A DNA stretch of 64,000 nt from Oikopleura dioica. Lineage: Eukaryota > Chordata > Appendicularia > Copelata > Oikopleuridae. Within the stretch, counting starts at the first letter, position 1. Each line of letters starts with the position of its first letter. Shown piece after piece: positions 32,561 to 43,824 of this stretch. The stretch is from the NCBI GenBank assembly GCA_907165135.1, contig OU015568.1, forward strand, positions 3,790,501-3,854,500, read 5' to 3'. The translations under genes and the position numbers were made by a program. Below the pieces are notes generated by a model. It was given only the letters and a program-made list of their open reading frames with translations. It had not been told where the DNA came from and did not search any database.

Positions 32561-34128
32561 GGGATTGATGACTAAGTTCGTGGGGACTAGGTTCGTGGGA
32601 CTAGGTTCGTAGGTGGTTATGCCAAAGTATGCAAGATGGGGTATGGTTTCCTTTCTATAAGGAACAATGTGGTGCGACTAGGTTCGTGGGACTAGGTTCG
32701 TAGGGGTGCTAGGTTCGTGGGTTTTGAAATTAGAGATTTTTCTATAAGTATTATAAGTATTATAAAAATAATAAATTTTTTTTATAAGGAACAATTGAGT
32801 GCGACTAGGTTCGTGGGACTAGGTTCGTGGGTTTTGAAATTTTTTTTATAAGGAACAATTGAGTGCGACTAGGTTCGTGGGACTAGGTTCGTGGGTTTTG
32901 AAATTTTTTTTATAAGGAACAATTGAGTGCGACTAGGTTCGTGGGACTAGGTTCGTGAGTTTTGAAATTTTTTATAAGGAACAATTGAGTGCGACTAGGT
33001 TCGTGGGACTAGGTTCGTGGGTTTTGAAATTTTTTATAAGGAAAAGGAGGGTGCGACTAGGTTCGTGGGACTAGGTTCGTGGGTTTTGAAATTTTTTTAT
33101 AAGGAAAAGGGGGTGCGACTAGGTTCGTGGGACTAGGTTCGTGAAGACTAGGTTCGTGAAGACTAGGTTCGTGAAGACTAGGTTCGTGAAGACTAGGTTC
33201 GTGAAGACTAGGTTCGTGGGACTAGGTTCGTGGGACTAGGTTCGTGAAGATTAGGTTCGTGAAGACTAGGTTCGTGGGACTAGGTTCGTGGGTTGTAAAA
33301 TTGGGTAAAGTTGAATGGTAAAAAAATGACTTCCCACCCCCACCCCCAAAATAAGCCGCTAGGCTCTTTAACTGAATTTCTATGTTAGCGCTGAATAACA
33401 ATGGTTGCCTTGGAAGAATTGGTGATAACTATAACGCAGCAAAGCTAACTTTTTGAAACACGATTCTACTGCACCTTAACTTTCTTAAAACCCACGAACC
33501 TAGTCCCACGAACCTAGTCGCACCCCATTTTCCTTATATAAAAAAATTTTTAAAAGCCACGAACCTAGTCCCACGAACCAAGTCGCACCTCCCTTTTCCT
33601 TATAAAAAATTTCAGAACCCACGAACCTAGTCTCACGAACCTAGTCGCACCCCACTTTTCCTTATAAAAAAATTTCAAAACCCACGAACCTAGTCCCACG
33701 AACCTAGTCGCACCCTCCTTTTCCTTATAAAAAAATTTCAAAACCCACGAACCTAGTCCCACGAACCTAGTCGCACATAATTTCTCCTTATAGAATAAAA
33801 ATAATTACCAATTAAAAACCCACGAACCTAGTCCCACGAACCTAGTCGCACATATTTTTTCCTTATAGAATAAAAATTCTAACCAATCAAAAACCCCCGA
33901 ACCTATATTTAGATAGCAATATTATATTATATGATCATATAATTACAATACATATATATAAATATATATAAATAAATATATACATATAAATAACACTTTA
34001 TCATTATAAATAAAATATACATATAAAATCAAAAACTCACGAACCTAGTCCCACGAACCACGTTTTCAAGCCAGCCACCCACGAACCTAGTCCCACGAAC
34101 CTAGTCCCCACGAACTTAGTCATCCCAC
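32561..34128. mobile_element. nested foldback element made of GACTAGGTTCGTGG arrays
   Basis: This 1568-bp insertion splits the left TIR of the surrounding transposon and is flanked by direct ACATTCATTC (32551-32560 and 34129-34138); the intact right TIR has that site once. Its ends are inverted (GGGATTGATGACTAAGTTCG / ...CGAACTTAGTCATCCCAC). The left half is a tandem array of about 14-bp units (GACTAGGTTCGTGG), often grouped with a TTTTATAAGGAACAATTGAG-type spacer. The right half holds the same units inverted, around a unique centre at about 33290-33485. An AT microsatellite lies at about 33905-34025. No coding capacity. Confidence 0.85.
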
Positions 34129-34138
34129 ACATTCATTC

Positions 34139-34387
34139 AGCTTTTACCTCCCACTTTCAGTTTTCTCTATCGTTATTAATTCTTGAGCTAGGGTGAAAAA
34201 GAGAAGTTCAACTTCAAAAGGAATCAACTCCTGCAAATTTCATTTGTTCTCAACGAAATTTATACTGGATGAAAGCCCAGAAAATTCTCTACAAATTCCA
34301 CGTAGTGCGCTAATCTGAAATTGCTAATTACAGTAGATTATGGCCGATAAGCAATGTAACTTAGCGCGCGCGCAGCGGGATCGCAGC
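34139..34387. repeat. left TIR, inner part
   Basis: Matches 36766-37014 in reverse complement with few differences. The inner ends meet at AGCGGGATCGCAGC. Confidence 0.8.
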
Positions 34388-34522
34388 ATGATCTCGCTCG
34401 GCGGGTCGCGCTGGTGCAACTATTCTTGGCTTCCTGGGCGATGTAACTAAGATTTTTCTTATCAAAATCTATTTGAACATAACTTGCTCAATTGCTCCAT
34501 CTTTTGAAGAATAACAAATATA

Positions 34523-36661
34523 ATGACTCGTTTTTCTTGTTTCTGTTTTCAAAATGCCGAAAAAGTAAAAAGCAACTTCTTGGCGAAATTAATAACAAAC
34601 AGAAATATGCAAAAATCACGATCAGAAGACGACTCTTCATCCAGAACAGTATATTTTATTTACCACTCAAGACTGTCGAAGATCGTGAACAAGCTTGCTT
34701 GTCCGAAATGCACCAACGTCGGATCATTTGATGTCAACTTTACGAAGATGAATCTGCTGAACTTTTACATCGTAATAAGCTGCTCGAGGTGCAAGAAGTG
34801 GACAAGCGGAAGCTGGCTTCTTCCAGACAAGTTCAACGAAGCCTTTCAAGCAGCGAAAACTTGTGTTGGAATCGTCGACGCTCAAATCAACCGCTTCTTA
34901 GCACTGATCGGAATGAGCGGGAAAGCGAAAAACGGGGAGGAGAGGATGCCAGACTTTCATCATTCAAGCTCGACTGCTCAAGATCTTCAAAATTTGGTCG
35001 ACGGAAAAATCATCGAGCTTGCAAAGAAGTCAATGCTTGCTGCTAGAAATTCTCTCGTCTCCGAAGCCCGGAAATTCAAAGCCAAATCGATGCAAGTAGC
35101 TGTTGACGGTTGTTATAACGATACTGGTAAGTTCATTTGACGGGCTTTATCTAGCCATATTTCGAAGGGCTGAATTTGAGGGGCTTTATCTGGCCAAATT
35201 TTGAAGGGCAAGATTTGAGAGGCTTTATCTGGCCAAATTTTGAAGGGCTGTAATTGGACAAATTATGAAGGGCTTTATCTAGCCAAATTTTGAAGGGCTG
35301 TAGTTGGACAAATTTCGAAGGGCTTTATCTGGCCAAATTTTGAAGGGCTGTAGTTGGACAAATTTCGAAGGGCTTTATCTGGCCAAATTTTGAAGGGCTG
35401 AATTTGATGGGCTGTAGTTGGACAAATTGCTAAAATCTTGAAATAATAAGTTCTTTTCAGGTCACAAAAGAAACTCTGCTCAAGCATGCATCGTCAGCGT
35501 CGTTGCAAAAGTCCGAGGGCTATGGAAAATCATCGGCAACAAAGTCGTCAAAAAACCACAAGAAATATCCGAAGAGCAGCTGAAAGCTGAAGGCAAGGGA
35601 TTCATCGCTCCTCGAGGAACTGTCTCATCACAACTGGAGAAAATTGGCACTCGTGAAGTTTTCGAGCAGACATTGCTTCCGGTACATCAACAGCTCCAGA
35701 TACTGTCATCAAAATCGCTTGTGATAAAGACGCTGGTATTCGAGATCCGAAAAATACAAATGTCTTTGTTGATGAAGAAAGAAGCAACCAGCTCATGATT
35801 CCAATGAACCGATATGAATTCGTGGACGACCGAGCTCACATCTCCAAAAACATCCCCGGCACCGTCAACCGAAATTTCAAGACTGGCTCTTCAGAAATGC
35901 GATTCACGCCGCTGCAAAAATTGGAGATTCTTTCCCGTCTTCAGCGTGCTACAGAAGAAACTATGGACAAATGCAGTACAGGTGAATGGGGACTTGCTGA
36001 GGCCACCGCAAAAATGAACAAGACTCGTCTCCATTCTTATGGCGATCACTCGATGTGCGACTCCAATTGCCCCGGAAAACCACCTATCTTTCAACCCCAT
36101 GGCGCCTTTACTCAGGAGAAAATTGTTTCCGAAGTCGATGCATTCTTCGCAGCTCACTTTGGGGAAAAATTCATCGAATCTCTCGTCGCAACTGGCTCAT
36201 CATCTCCTGTTGAGTTTTACCACGCACTTATGATTCGAAGGCGACTTTGGGTAAAAGGAACACATGCAAGTGTTCTTTCTCGACGATATGAGGTCGCAGC
36301 AGCGATCTCGACGCTCATCTACAATGAAGGACAAGACAAAGCTTTCAAAATGATGCTTGAAGCTGTCAGCTATGCAGTTCCAGAAGTTGGGCTTGAGAGG
36401 ATCGAGGCACAGGAGAAGGAACGAAAAGAAAAATGCGAAGAAAAACAGAAGAAGAAGTCAAAAGTTGAGAATGCAAGACGACGAAATCAAAAACAATACA
36501 CGGAAATGGGAGGATATGCCACTCAGAAACAGCGCGACATCGAAAACTCAAGACGAATTTTTGAAGAAAAAGAAGAGGACCTGCCTGAATTCGATGAACT
36601 TCTTGCAATGGAGTCATCAGAAGATTTTGATGACTACGAAACGACAGTTGTAGAAATCTAA
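34523..36661 (+). pseudogene. transposase, Mutator-like/Kolobok-like, with a frame break
   Basis: Exon 1 ends at 35126 and exon 2 runs 35461-36661. The start is ATG 34523 or, more conservatively, 34607 (MQKSRSEDDSSS). The N-terminus has a two-knuckle zinc site (CPKC ... CSRC). The exon junction falls in MQVAVDGCYNDTG-HKRNSAQAC, which resembles the first-Asp region of the 'Mutator-like transposase' domain. Downstream are ACDKDAGIRD (second acidic block), a HSMCDSNCP Cys/His site, and SSPVEFYHALMIRRRLW ... STLIYNEGQDKAFKMMLE, which matches the N-x-x-F and FNEG-type C-terminal part of that family. The tail is a charged coiled coil. Between 35653 and 35796 the frame changes by one base (the REVFEQ frame versus ADIASGTSTAPDTVIKI), so the copy is broken or uses frameshifting. 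Family naming is by motif memory only. Confidence 0.6.
35127..35460. repeat. minisatellite inside the transposase intron
   Basis: Tandem copies of a unit of about 50 bases (GGGCTTTATCTGGCCAAATT + TTGAAGGGCTG + TAGTTGGACAAATTTCGAA) fill the intron between GGTAAGTTC and TTCTTTTCAG. Confidence 0.8.
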
Positions 36662-37310
36662 GCTTTCTTATTTATTTATGATCCACTCTTATCCCAAAAA
36701 TAAAATGAACCACTTTATGAAAATTGTGACAGTTCGTTCCTTCAGAATCACCGCGAGCTCGAGGCGCTGCGATCCCGCTGCGCGCGCGCTTAGTTACATA
36801 GCTTATCGGCCATAATCTACTGTTATTAGCAATTTCAGATTAGCGCACTACGTGGAATTTGTAGAGAATTTTCTGGGCTTTCATCCAGTATAAATTTTGT
36901 TGAGAACAAATGAAATTTGCAGGAGTTGATTCCTTTTGAAGTTGAACTTCTCTTTTTCACCCTAGCTCAAGAATTAATAACGATAGAGAAAAACTGAAAG
37001 TGGTAGGTAAAAGCTGAATGAATGTAGATATGTTTAGAAAAAAAAAGTTTCGAAAAAGCTTTTGTAAAAGAATAATTACGGGCGCGTGAAGTTGGGCTAC
37101 GCGTTACTCGCCCGGGTCCCTTAAATCACGAGATCTTTCTCTGACCAACACGTTCAAAACGCATGAAAAGGCGATAAAAATAACGTCATATAAGTATGGA
37201 TCCGTGGTGACGGGGAAACATTATCTACCGCCCGGATAGTCGAAGATTAGATTCTCGCTGTTATTTATAAGCTCAACTCTCTTTTTTTTTCAATTCAGAT
37301 ATTTAGAGAA

Positions 37311-38990
37311 ATGAAGTTGATAGGAGCCCTTTTTGGGCTGGCGAGAGCGCTGACTGATGATGAGGTCGCTCAATTTGTCTGTAGAGATCAGGACTACTCC
37401 CAGGTAAACAACAATTTTCGTGGAAAGGAGGAATTACTGTTTGTTTAATGAAAAAATATTCAGTACAACATGGTAGATACAGCTGGTGGCGATTACATGA
37501 CCACCACTGCTACCGCCGACAACGGCTGGATCGGCTGCCATCCGGACATGAGCGAGTGCTACCGAACCCAGCTCGCATGTTCCGTAAGCATGACCTATCT
37601 CTCCGGCCCGGACAAATACCAGTTCGATTCCAACGGCATTCCCGATCATAATGCCTGGGGAATGGCGGGAAATTCCGCAACAATTGTCGAACAGAGCAAT
37701 AGTTTCCGAGTTCCACGAGTTCCTGTTCTTTTGGACATTTCTGAAATGACGCCTGCTGGGCAAGGAGCTATCGCATTCGCGAAGAATGGTGTGTCGATTT
37801 TCGGACCGTACAATTCGAATTGCTGCGACGCTACTTTTCAAGAAATCCGCTCGATGGACTATTGCCTCGGTCATCCTGCGAATGGCAACTATCATTATCA
37901 CTACTTTTCCTACAATACCCAAGGTACCTTTCCCCTGGCGAAAATTATTCTTATTTTGACTAAAATTTTAGGCGGACAGGGCTGTTTGAATTCTTGCGCC
38001 GCTGGAGAAGTTTCCGACCTCGTTGGCGTAGCAAAAGATGGCTTCCCAATCTACGGGCCAATGCAATGGTGGTCCCCGTCCGAGGAGAAAATATACATGG
38101 ACGAATCACTTTGCTCCGACTGCGAGCTTCGCCAGATCCGAGAATACCAGACTGACATTTGCGGAGGAATCGAAGTCGCTGATGGCAGTGCTGATGATGG
38201 TACGAGATATCGATACATTGTCACTGGAACCTTTCCCTTCAATTTACAGTGCTATCGAGGCGATATCAGCCTCTCTCGAGCGCCGACAAATTCTGGTGGA
38301 TGGAGAGAATTTACTGTTAACAATAGCTGCGGTGTTGACAATACTGCGGGAACCGTTTTTATAAAGATGTGATTTTGATAACATAACTAAAACATCTAAA
38401 AACGCTTTGAAAGATGGAACATGTGAGATTATGAACGAAGAATTTCTGCAAGCTCTTGGTTGTTCCCCAGGAAACTGTCCTTACAATCCGAATAGTTTGA
38501 GAAAACTCAACTGGTGGCAGAGATCGAAGACTCATGTTGTCGATGATGTTTATCATCTTTGCGAGGGGTGCACTGTAAGTACTCGATGATTGATTGTTGA
38601 GAAGGATGGTGACGATCTTTTGAAGGATGAAAATTGTATTACATATACAACGACTACTACAACTACCACACCAACAACAACCTCAACAACTACGACTTCA
38701 ACGACAACAACGACAACTACTACCACCACTACGACGACGACTACCACTACGACCACTACTACGACAACAACCACGACAACCACTACGTCAACGACAACGA
38801 CGACAACAACTACAACTACTACAACTACTACAACTACGACATCTACGACGACAACATCAACAACAACGACATCAGGCACAACGACAACAACAACATTGAT
38901 TCCGACAAGTAAGCGAATAAGAGACACCCTATATTTTTCCAGAAATTCAAAGACAGAAACAGAGCAAAATATAATTATACAAAATTATAA
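37311..38990 (+). CDS. secreted YHYH-domain protein with Thr-rich mucin stalk
   Basis: Exon 1 is 37311-37403 with a signal peptide (MKLIGALFGLARA), exon 2 is 37464-37923, exon 3 begins at 37972, and further exons follow. The core carries the family signature NGNYHYHYFS followed by LVGVAKDGFPIYGP, as in YHYH-domain proteins, whose function is not established. The part before it (DNGWIGCHPDMSEC; VPRVPVLLDISEM) belongs to the same domain. An exon with DGTCEIMNEEFLQALGCSP and YHLCEGCT follows; its upstream junction near 38360-38414 has no clean GT-AG pair. Next is a run of about 80 nearly pure Thr codons (about 38641-38899). A last small exon (FKDRNRAKYNYTKL) ends at TAA 38990. A TATA-like ATTTATAAG lies near 37264. 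Confidence 0.75.
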
Positions 38991-39136
38991 ATAGTTCACA
39001 AAAGGTGAACAGAAAAATGACCTTTGTTCCGGCCACGTCCGCTGCTTTTAATTTTCCATTTCTCAAGTGGTTGACAAGTTGACAGACAAACCGACCACAA
39101 GGTGGCATAACATTATGGTAATTACTACCCCTAAGT

Positions 39137-39146
39137 GGGTTATATA
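39137..39146 (+). promoter_or_regulatory. TATA box of Ly6-like gene 1
   Basis: GTTATATAAACG lies about 60 bases upstream of the start codon at 39200. Confidence 0.5.
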
Positions 39147-39199
39147 AACGTTTCATCTTCCTTGAATGGAACAAACGAAAATCAGCAGAAAATCGAAAA

Positions 39200-39856
39200 A
39201 TGGTCAAAATACAGAGCCTCTTGATCGGAGCTGCTTTTGCAGGAAGGCAAAGAAACTCGACGGAATTTGGCTTCCGGTAGTCTTCAACTTGTCTTTATTT
39301 TTTCATCCCTTTTTCAGAAGCGTAGAAGTCGATCCAGAAGCCCCAATCACGTGTTGGACCTGCAAAAGCGCGAGAAACTTTGCCAACTGTGAAAATATAG
39401 GAAATGGTTCAAAAATATTTTAAGATTCTCTTCGTTCAATTTTGTCGTTTCAATTTTTGAACCAAATCAAGGCAAGCAAAAAATTTGCAAAAAAGATCAA
39501 GTCTGCCAACTGACCGTTCGAGAACGAAACGACAATAAGGGAGTACGAAAGATAATCAGGGTCGATACAGGATGCAAGCAAAGAAAAGCTTGTAACAGAA
39601 ATCATGCGAATAATTTCAAAGGTAAAAATATTCAAGTGTCGTTGACATTCATTTTTCCGAAGGATGGAAGCAAGGAAAAGACCAGACACAATGTCGACCT
39701 GAACACGAATTCATTCATTCAGTCTGTCGTCAGGTAAGATTTAACTGTTTTAAGCTCGTTGAATAAGATTTCTTCTAGTGCTGCGATTATAACAACTGCG
39801 TTCGAGATCCAGATTGGTGGTATCCTCAATCAAGATTCGAATGGGCTTGGAAGTAA
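39200..39856 (+). CDS. Ly6/uPAR-like secreted protein, paralogue 1
   Basis: Five exons (39200-39276, 39318-39406, 39472-39621, 39663-39733, 39779-39856) join in frame. A signal peptide (MVKIQSLLIGAAFA) precedes ITCWTCKSARNFANC, then ICKKDQVCQLTVRER, TGCKQRKACNRNHANNF, TQCRPEHEFIHSVCRQ and CCDYNNCV. The order (CxxC near the start, a central GC, a terminal CCxxxxC) fits the three-finger Ly6/uPAR fold, which is usually cell-surface or secreted. An aromatic tail (WWYPQSRFEWAWK) replaces the usual short end. Two further family members follow at 41838 and 44571. Its 3' end converges on the Reeler-like gene 103 bases away. Confidence 0.7.
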
Positions 39857-39958
39857 AAAATCATATTCCCTGCTTTATTTCAAATTCATAATGTAAATAA
39901 AAGAAAGAAAAATGATAGACTTCTCAAATTTCAGTGAAGTAAAATTTATTCAACGTAA

Positions 39959-41543
39959 TTAATCTTGATGGGCATCCTCGGGGTGTACCTCATTATCCTG
40001 CTTCTTTTTTTCTCTGAAGAATATCCACAGTAAAAAGCAAGAAAGCGGAATGAAAAAGATCAGTAAGGGCAGCCAAATTTCCCATAGAGACGGTGAGAGA
40101 CGATCAATCAGAAAACTTGAAGTTGTGTTTGAGTAAATTGTCGTTGTTTCTTCTTCTAAAGAAGTTCATGATAGATTGTGATTAATGAACTTGCTATATT
40201 TGTGAACTCTTTCCTGTGGTCAACTCAATCGGTTCAGTTATCAAAGCGGTAGTTGTGTTGCTGGAAACTGCCGCATTCGTGGTTTCCAGAATTAGTTGCG
40301 CGCTGGTGGTAAGCAACGGATTCTGCAGCGTCGTCACTTCCTGGGTTGGTTCATCCGTTGTAACCGGCTGAGTTGTTGTTTCTAAAGGAGATGATAAAGA
40401 GATGAGTGACGTCGATAGCTCAAATGTGGTTGTCTTTGAAAATTTTCATTTTAGTATTCCAATCATTGATAACCATAATATTTTAACGTATAGTGATCAA
40501 TTTTAAGTTTTTTCAAAGGATCATGACTGAATAATCATTTAAAGTATGAGCCGTTCCGTTATATTGGAGACGAAAAATTCTGATGAACAAAATCACAAAA
40601 ATGAGTCTTTCATAAATAAAAATTTCCTGAGGAACAGCTGTTGTTTCAACATCTTGAATCGTCGTATTTTGGACTAAGTTTGAAACTACCGTTGTCGTTT
40701 CTGGTGCGACTATTTCAGCAGATAATGGCGAAAGTCCCTGATCAAGGCATTCTTGATTGGATATTCCTAAAAAGAATTAAGGTTAGGTAGAAAAGTACGT
40801 CTTACCATTTTGAGCAGTTGAACTAAAAGGCAAAGACGAAAAATATGCATCTTTTGTTGATAAAATTGTGTATTCAACGGTTATATCTGCCAAACTTATC
40901 GATGGATCGTCTCGGTACCAAACAGGCAGGATGAACCCATCTTGGGCGGATTCTATCAGCTCATAACCGAGAAACACTAAAAGCTCTGTAAATGGATTCT
41001 AGTGCTAATTGAAAGACTTACGGACAGTATCATTGAGGTTCTGGCAGTCGATGAGGTTAAATGTTTGGTCTCGTTGATCCTAATATAGTTGATATTGGCT
41101 TATTTTATTGGGCACTTTTACCTGTAACCACTGAGGAATCGTGAATCTCGGGTCCCAGTCGAATCGTCCGACTGCTTCTCCCTGCTGATTTCTGACTTGA
41201 ATCACCAGGCCTCGTACTTCAAACGGAAACACATTGATGTCCATGGTCAGTATCCAAAAATCTTCTTGAAGGGCGAGCGGAGTGTCGAGGAAATTGGTGT
41301 TTCCAGATGGGTCAGAAAGTGTGATATCTCGGACTTCGCATCCTATGACACCAGAAGAATTTGTGAAGAAAAGATGTTTGGGCTTTTACAGGCTCTCTAC
41401 ATGGAGTAGGGTTAAAAAGGAATAAAAAATAGAGCCGGTTTCTTAAGGGTAGAGCAGACGAAATCAAGATCATCATCGCTGAATTGCTGTAGTTGACTGT
41501 AAGCGGAAATGAGCTCTAAAAAGCAGACAAGAAAAACTATCAT
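39959..41543 (-). CDS. type I membrane protein with Reeler-like ectodomain
   Basis: The start is ATG 41543 with a signal peptide (MIVFLVCFLELISAYS). Next comes CEVRDITLSDPSGN, VFPFEVRGLVIQVRNQQGE, GRFDWDPRF, DCQNLNDTV, LGYELIESAQDGFILPVW and DITVEYTILSTKD; order and spacing recall a Reeler domain. A long Thr/Pro-rich stalk (ETTTQPVTTDEPTQEVTT; TTALITEPIELTT) follows. Then a transmembrane helix (WLPLLIFFIPLSCFLLWIF) and a short tail (REKKKQDNEVHPEDAHQD) end at TAA 39959-39961. The junction from exon 1 to exon 2 (acceptor CATAG near 41344) has no phase-matched GT donor except after ISAY. The Reeler assignment is tentative; the topology is clear. Confidence 0.6.
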
Positions 41544-42403
41544 CTCCTTAAAATTTTCTTCACTAAAAATCGATTATTGGATTGCTGTTGAACTAAGTCC
41601 GTTTTTATTATTTCAGCCATAACAATTCTCGATTCTCGATTATTTTCGTGGGAACCGATTTTTTTTATCAAAACATTTTTTCATCCAAAAATGATTTGAA
41701 AATCATGTTGTTACGTGTTCCATGAAATTCGCGAGCATGGCGACCTTTTGCTCGAAAAATGCCACGCTAGAAATTTTGGGATAAAATGGAACTCATCCAA
41801 TATGAACTCAACTCTTTTGATAAAAAGAAAATCTCCGATGAAATTCTTGCTTTTGATCCCTTCTCTCGTTATGAGCCAAGATCTCGAAGAAAATGATGAG
41901 GACTTGGATTTATTCCGAAATGGGATCTTTCAAGACGGCCCTGGAGGAACAAGAAAAATCGGTAAGAACCAACCCAACAATGTCAAATTGTAATTTTTTT
42001 TCAGGAAAATACTTCCCAGCAGAAGCTCTTGAAGATGAACCAACCGGTCTTAGATGCTGGAAATGTGACCACAAATCTGTCGCTGCCTGCCAAGGTAAAG
42101 CCCATCAAGAAACCTCCGTTTCCTTACTGTATCTTCATTTTTCTAGCACAAGGATCGCTAGAAACATGCGAATCAAACGAAGACTCCTGCCAGCTAGAAA
42201 TCCGAACACGAAAATCGAATATCACCAAGATCAAAACTGGCTGCAAGCAGAAAAAGGCCTGTCAAAGAAATCAAGCAAATAACTTTTTCGAGCAGAGTTT
42301 TTGGTACAACAAGGATAAGACTCAATGTCGACCGGAGACGAATCGCGGATATACTGTTTCTGTCTGTAGGCAATGGTAAGATCAATGATCTTAGATCAGC
42401 AAC

Positions 42404-42535
42404 TCGGCTGGGCATACTGCGGTAAAACCTGAGTCAGGGTCCTGAAAGATGGATTTTTTACCAAAGATCTTTCAGGACCCTGACTCAGGTTTTTACGCAA
42501 GTTTGGGAGCCTAGACTATTAAATAAGGAGAAACC
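42404..42535. repeat. foldback repeat in paralogue 2 intron
   Basis: AACCTGAGTCAGGGTCCTGA and its inverse TCAGGACCCTGACTCAGGTT face each other around ATTTTTTACC. The GAGTCAGG core is shared with several other foldbacks in the window. Confidence 0.7.
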
Positions 42536-42588
42536 CCTTTAAAATATTTTCCCCTTTTTTAAGCTGCTGGACTGACAACTGCGTGAAT

Positions 42589-43824
42589 CAGGGGTCTGGA
42601 TTTTGGCCAAAAATGAAAAGCGAAAGCGAAGCGAAAGCGAAAAATTTTCAAAAATTTTAAGCGAAAGCGAAGCGAAGCGAATCAAAATTTCGTGAGCGAA
42701 AGCGAAGCGAAGCGAAAAATTTTTCTAAAGGCGAAAAAAAGCGAAAAATTTCCGGAAATGTTTAACCTTTGAGAAAGTGTCCCTTTCAAGTATGGTTTCA
42801 TTTTTATTACTTTTTTGGAAATTTGGACGGTGGTCTCAGTTTGCCCGCGTCGCCGTTAACCCAAGTCGCCGTCTCTCAAAATCGTCGTTTACCTTACTTT
42901 GGTAAACGGAGATCTTGGGCAAACAGCGATGTGAATAAATTTATAAAGATTGATAATTAGACATTGTTTGGCTTTTCAAACGTCAATCTTGGCTTCATCA
43001 ATGCCAGTCCTGGCTTCACATATTTCAATCATGTCTTCTTCAATATCATTAATATTTTATCAACAATGGTTTATCCATCGTCAAGTCTGCTTTCAACATT
43101 TTCAAATTTTGGCTTTACCGACTTCAATCATGGCTTTTCCAATCTCAATCCCGGGTTTATCGACGTCAATTACGACTTCTCCAACGTCAATCGTGGCTTC
43201 TCCAATGCTAATCTAATCTTGAAAAAGCCATGATCGACAACTGAGAAGCCGGAACTTACGTCTGAGAGGCTAGGATTGAAATTAGTGACGCCCGGATCGG
43301 TTTTGCCGGGATTGATGTGAAGCCGGAATCGAGGCTGGAGATGACAAGAATGATATTTAATCAGCCAGGATCGACGTCTGAAAAGCAAGGATCGAAGTTT
43401 TTGAAGCCGGGATTGAAGATGGTGATGTCAGGATTGATTGTTGGGAGGCCAATACATGAAATTAAAAGATCAATCAATTTAAATTATAATACATCGCCCT
43501 TTGTCCAATTCGTCGATTCCCCAAGTTGGCAAACAGAGATGAAAACAATAAAATTTCTCTCAGCACAGCTTTTGCAAGTGCCAGCTTACCTCATTCAGAA
43601 AAATTTCCACTTGAGTTTAAGCTAAAGCTAAGCAAAAAAGGCGAAATTTTCAACTCCTGGAAAGAATTCTTTTGAGCGAAATTTTCGCGAAAATTTTTGG
43701 TGAAAAGCGAAAGCGAAGCGAAGCGAATTGAAATTACAAAAAGCGAAAGCGAAGCGAAGTGAATTCGCTTCGCTTCGCTTCGCTTCGCTCATGAGCGAAT
43801 TCGCAAAGCGAATCCAGACCCCTG
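42589..43824. mobile_element. 1.24-kb hAT-like non-autonomous element of GCGAAGCGAA repeats
   Basis: The ends CAGGGGTCTGGATT and its inverse (...AATCCAGACCCCTG) start with CAG, as in hAT elements. The flanks are GCGTGAAT and CCGTGAAT (seven of eight identical). Both ends are dense arrays of GCGAAAGCGAAGCG on opposite strands. The middle (about 42960-43450) holds a diverged repeat of about 24 bases (for example TCCAACGTCAATCGTGGCTT) on one strand and its inverse further on. No transposase. A truncated relative lies at 58994-59116. Confidence 0.8.

Larger units (their letters stand above)
32456..37120. mobile_element. 4.7-kb DNA transposon with TTAA duplication and long TIRs
   Basis: The element is flanked by TTAA (32452-32455 and 37121-37124) and starts GGGACCCGGGCGAGTAACGC, with the inverse at the right end. 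The TIRs are about 355 bp. The right copy is continuous (36766-37120). The left copy is split into 32456-32560 and 34139-34387 by a nested insertion. Between the TIRs lies one two-exon transposase-like gene (34523-36661). TTAA duplication with GG...CC termini fits the Kolobok superfamily (known to use TTAA). PiggyBac also uses TTAA, but the protein does not look like a piggyBac transposase. It inserted between the LDLa gene's stop and the YHYH gene's promoter. Confidence 0.85.

Noticed and set aside
32566-33290. CRISPR-like direct repeats (GACTAGGTTCGTGG)
   Set aside because: Eukaryotic context, no unique spacers of constant length, and the array is inverted around a centre and bounded by a target duplication.
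33565-33762. Repetitive 65-codon frame (GLGSWVLKFFYKEK units)
   Set aside because: Translation of the satellite array, with no start context or splice sites.
38553-38927. Long open frames on the other strand and other frames of the Thr tract (poly-Val, Gln/Leu/Arg-rich, Asn/Tyr-rich)
   Set aside because: They are shadows of the ACN repeat; the plus-strand Thr frame is the one spliced in phase to the YHYH exons.
42964-43233. Repeat protein of GFxxxNxxGF units inside the hAT-like element
   Set aside because: The frame follows a 24-bp minisatellite and its inverse; no start or transcript logic.
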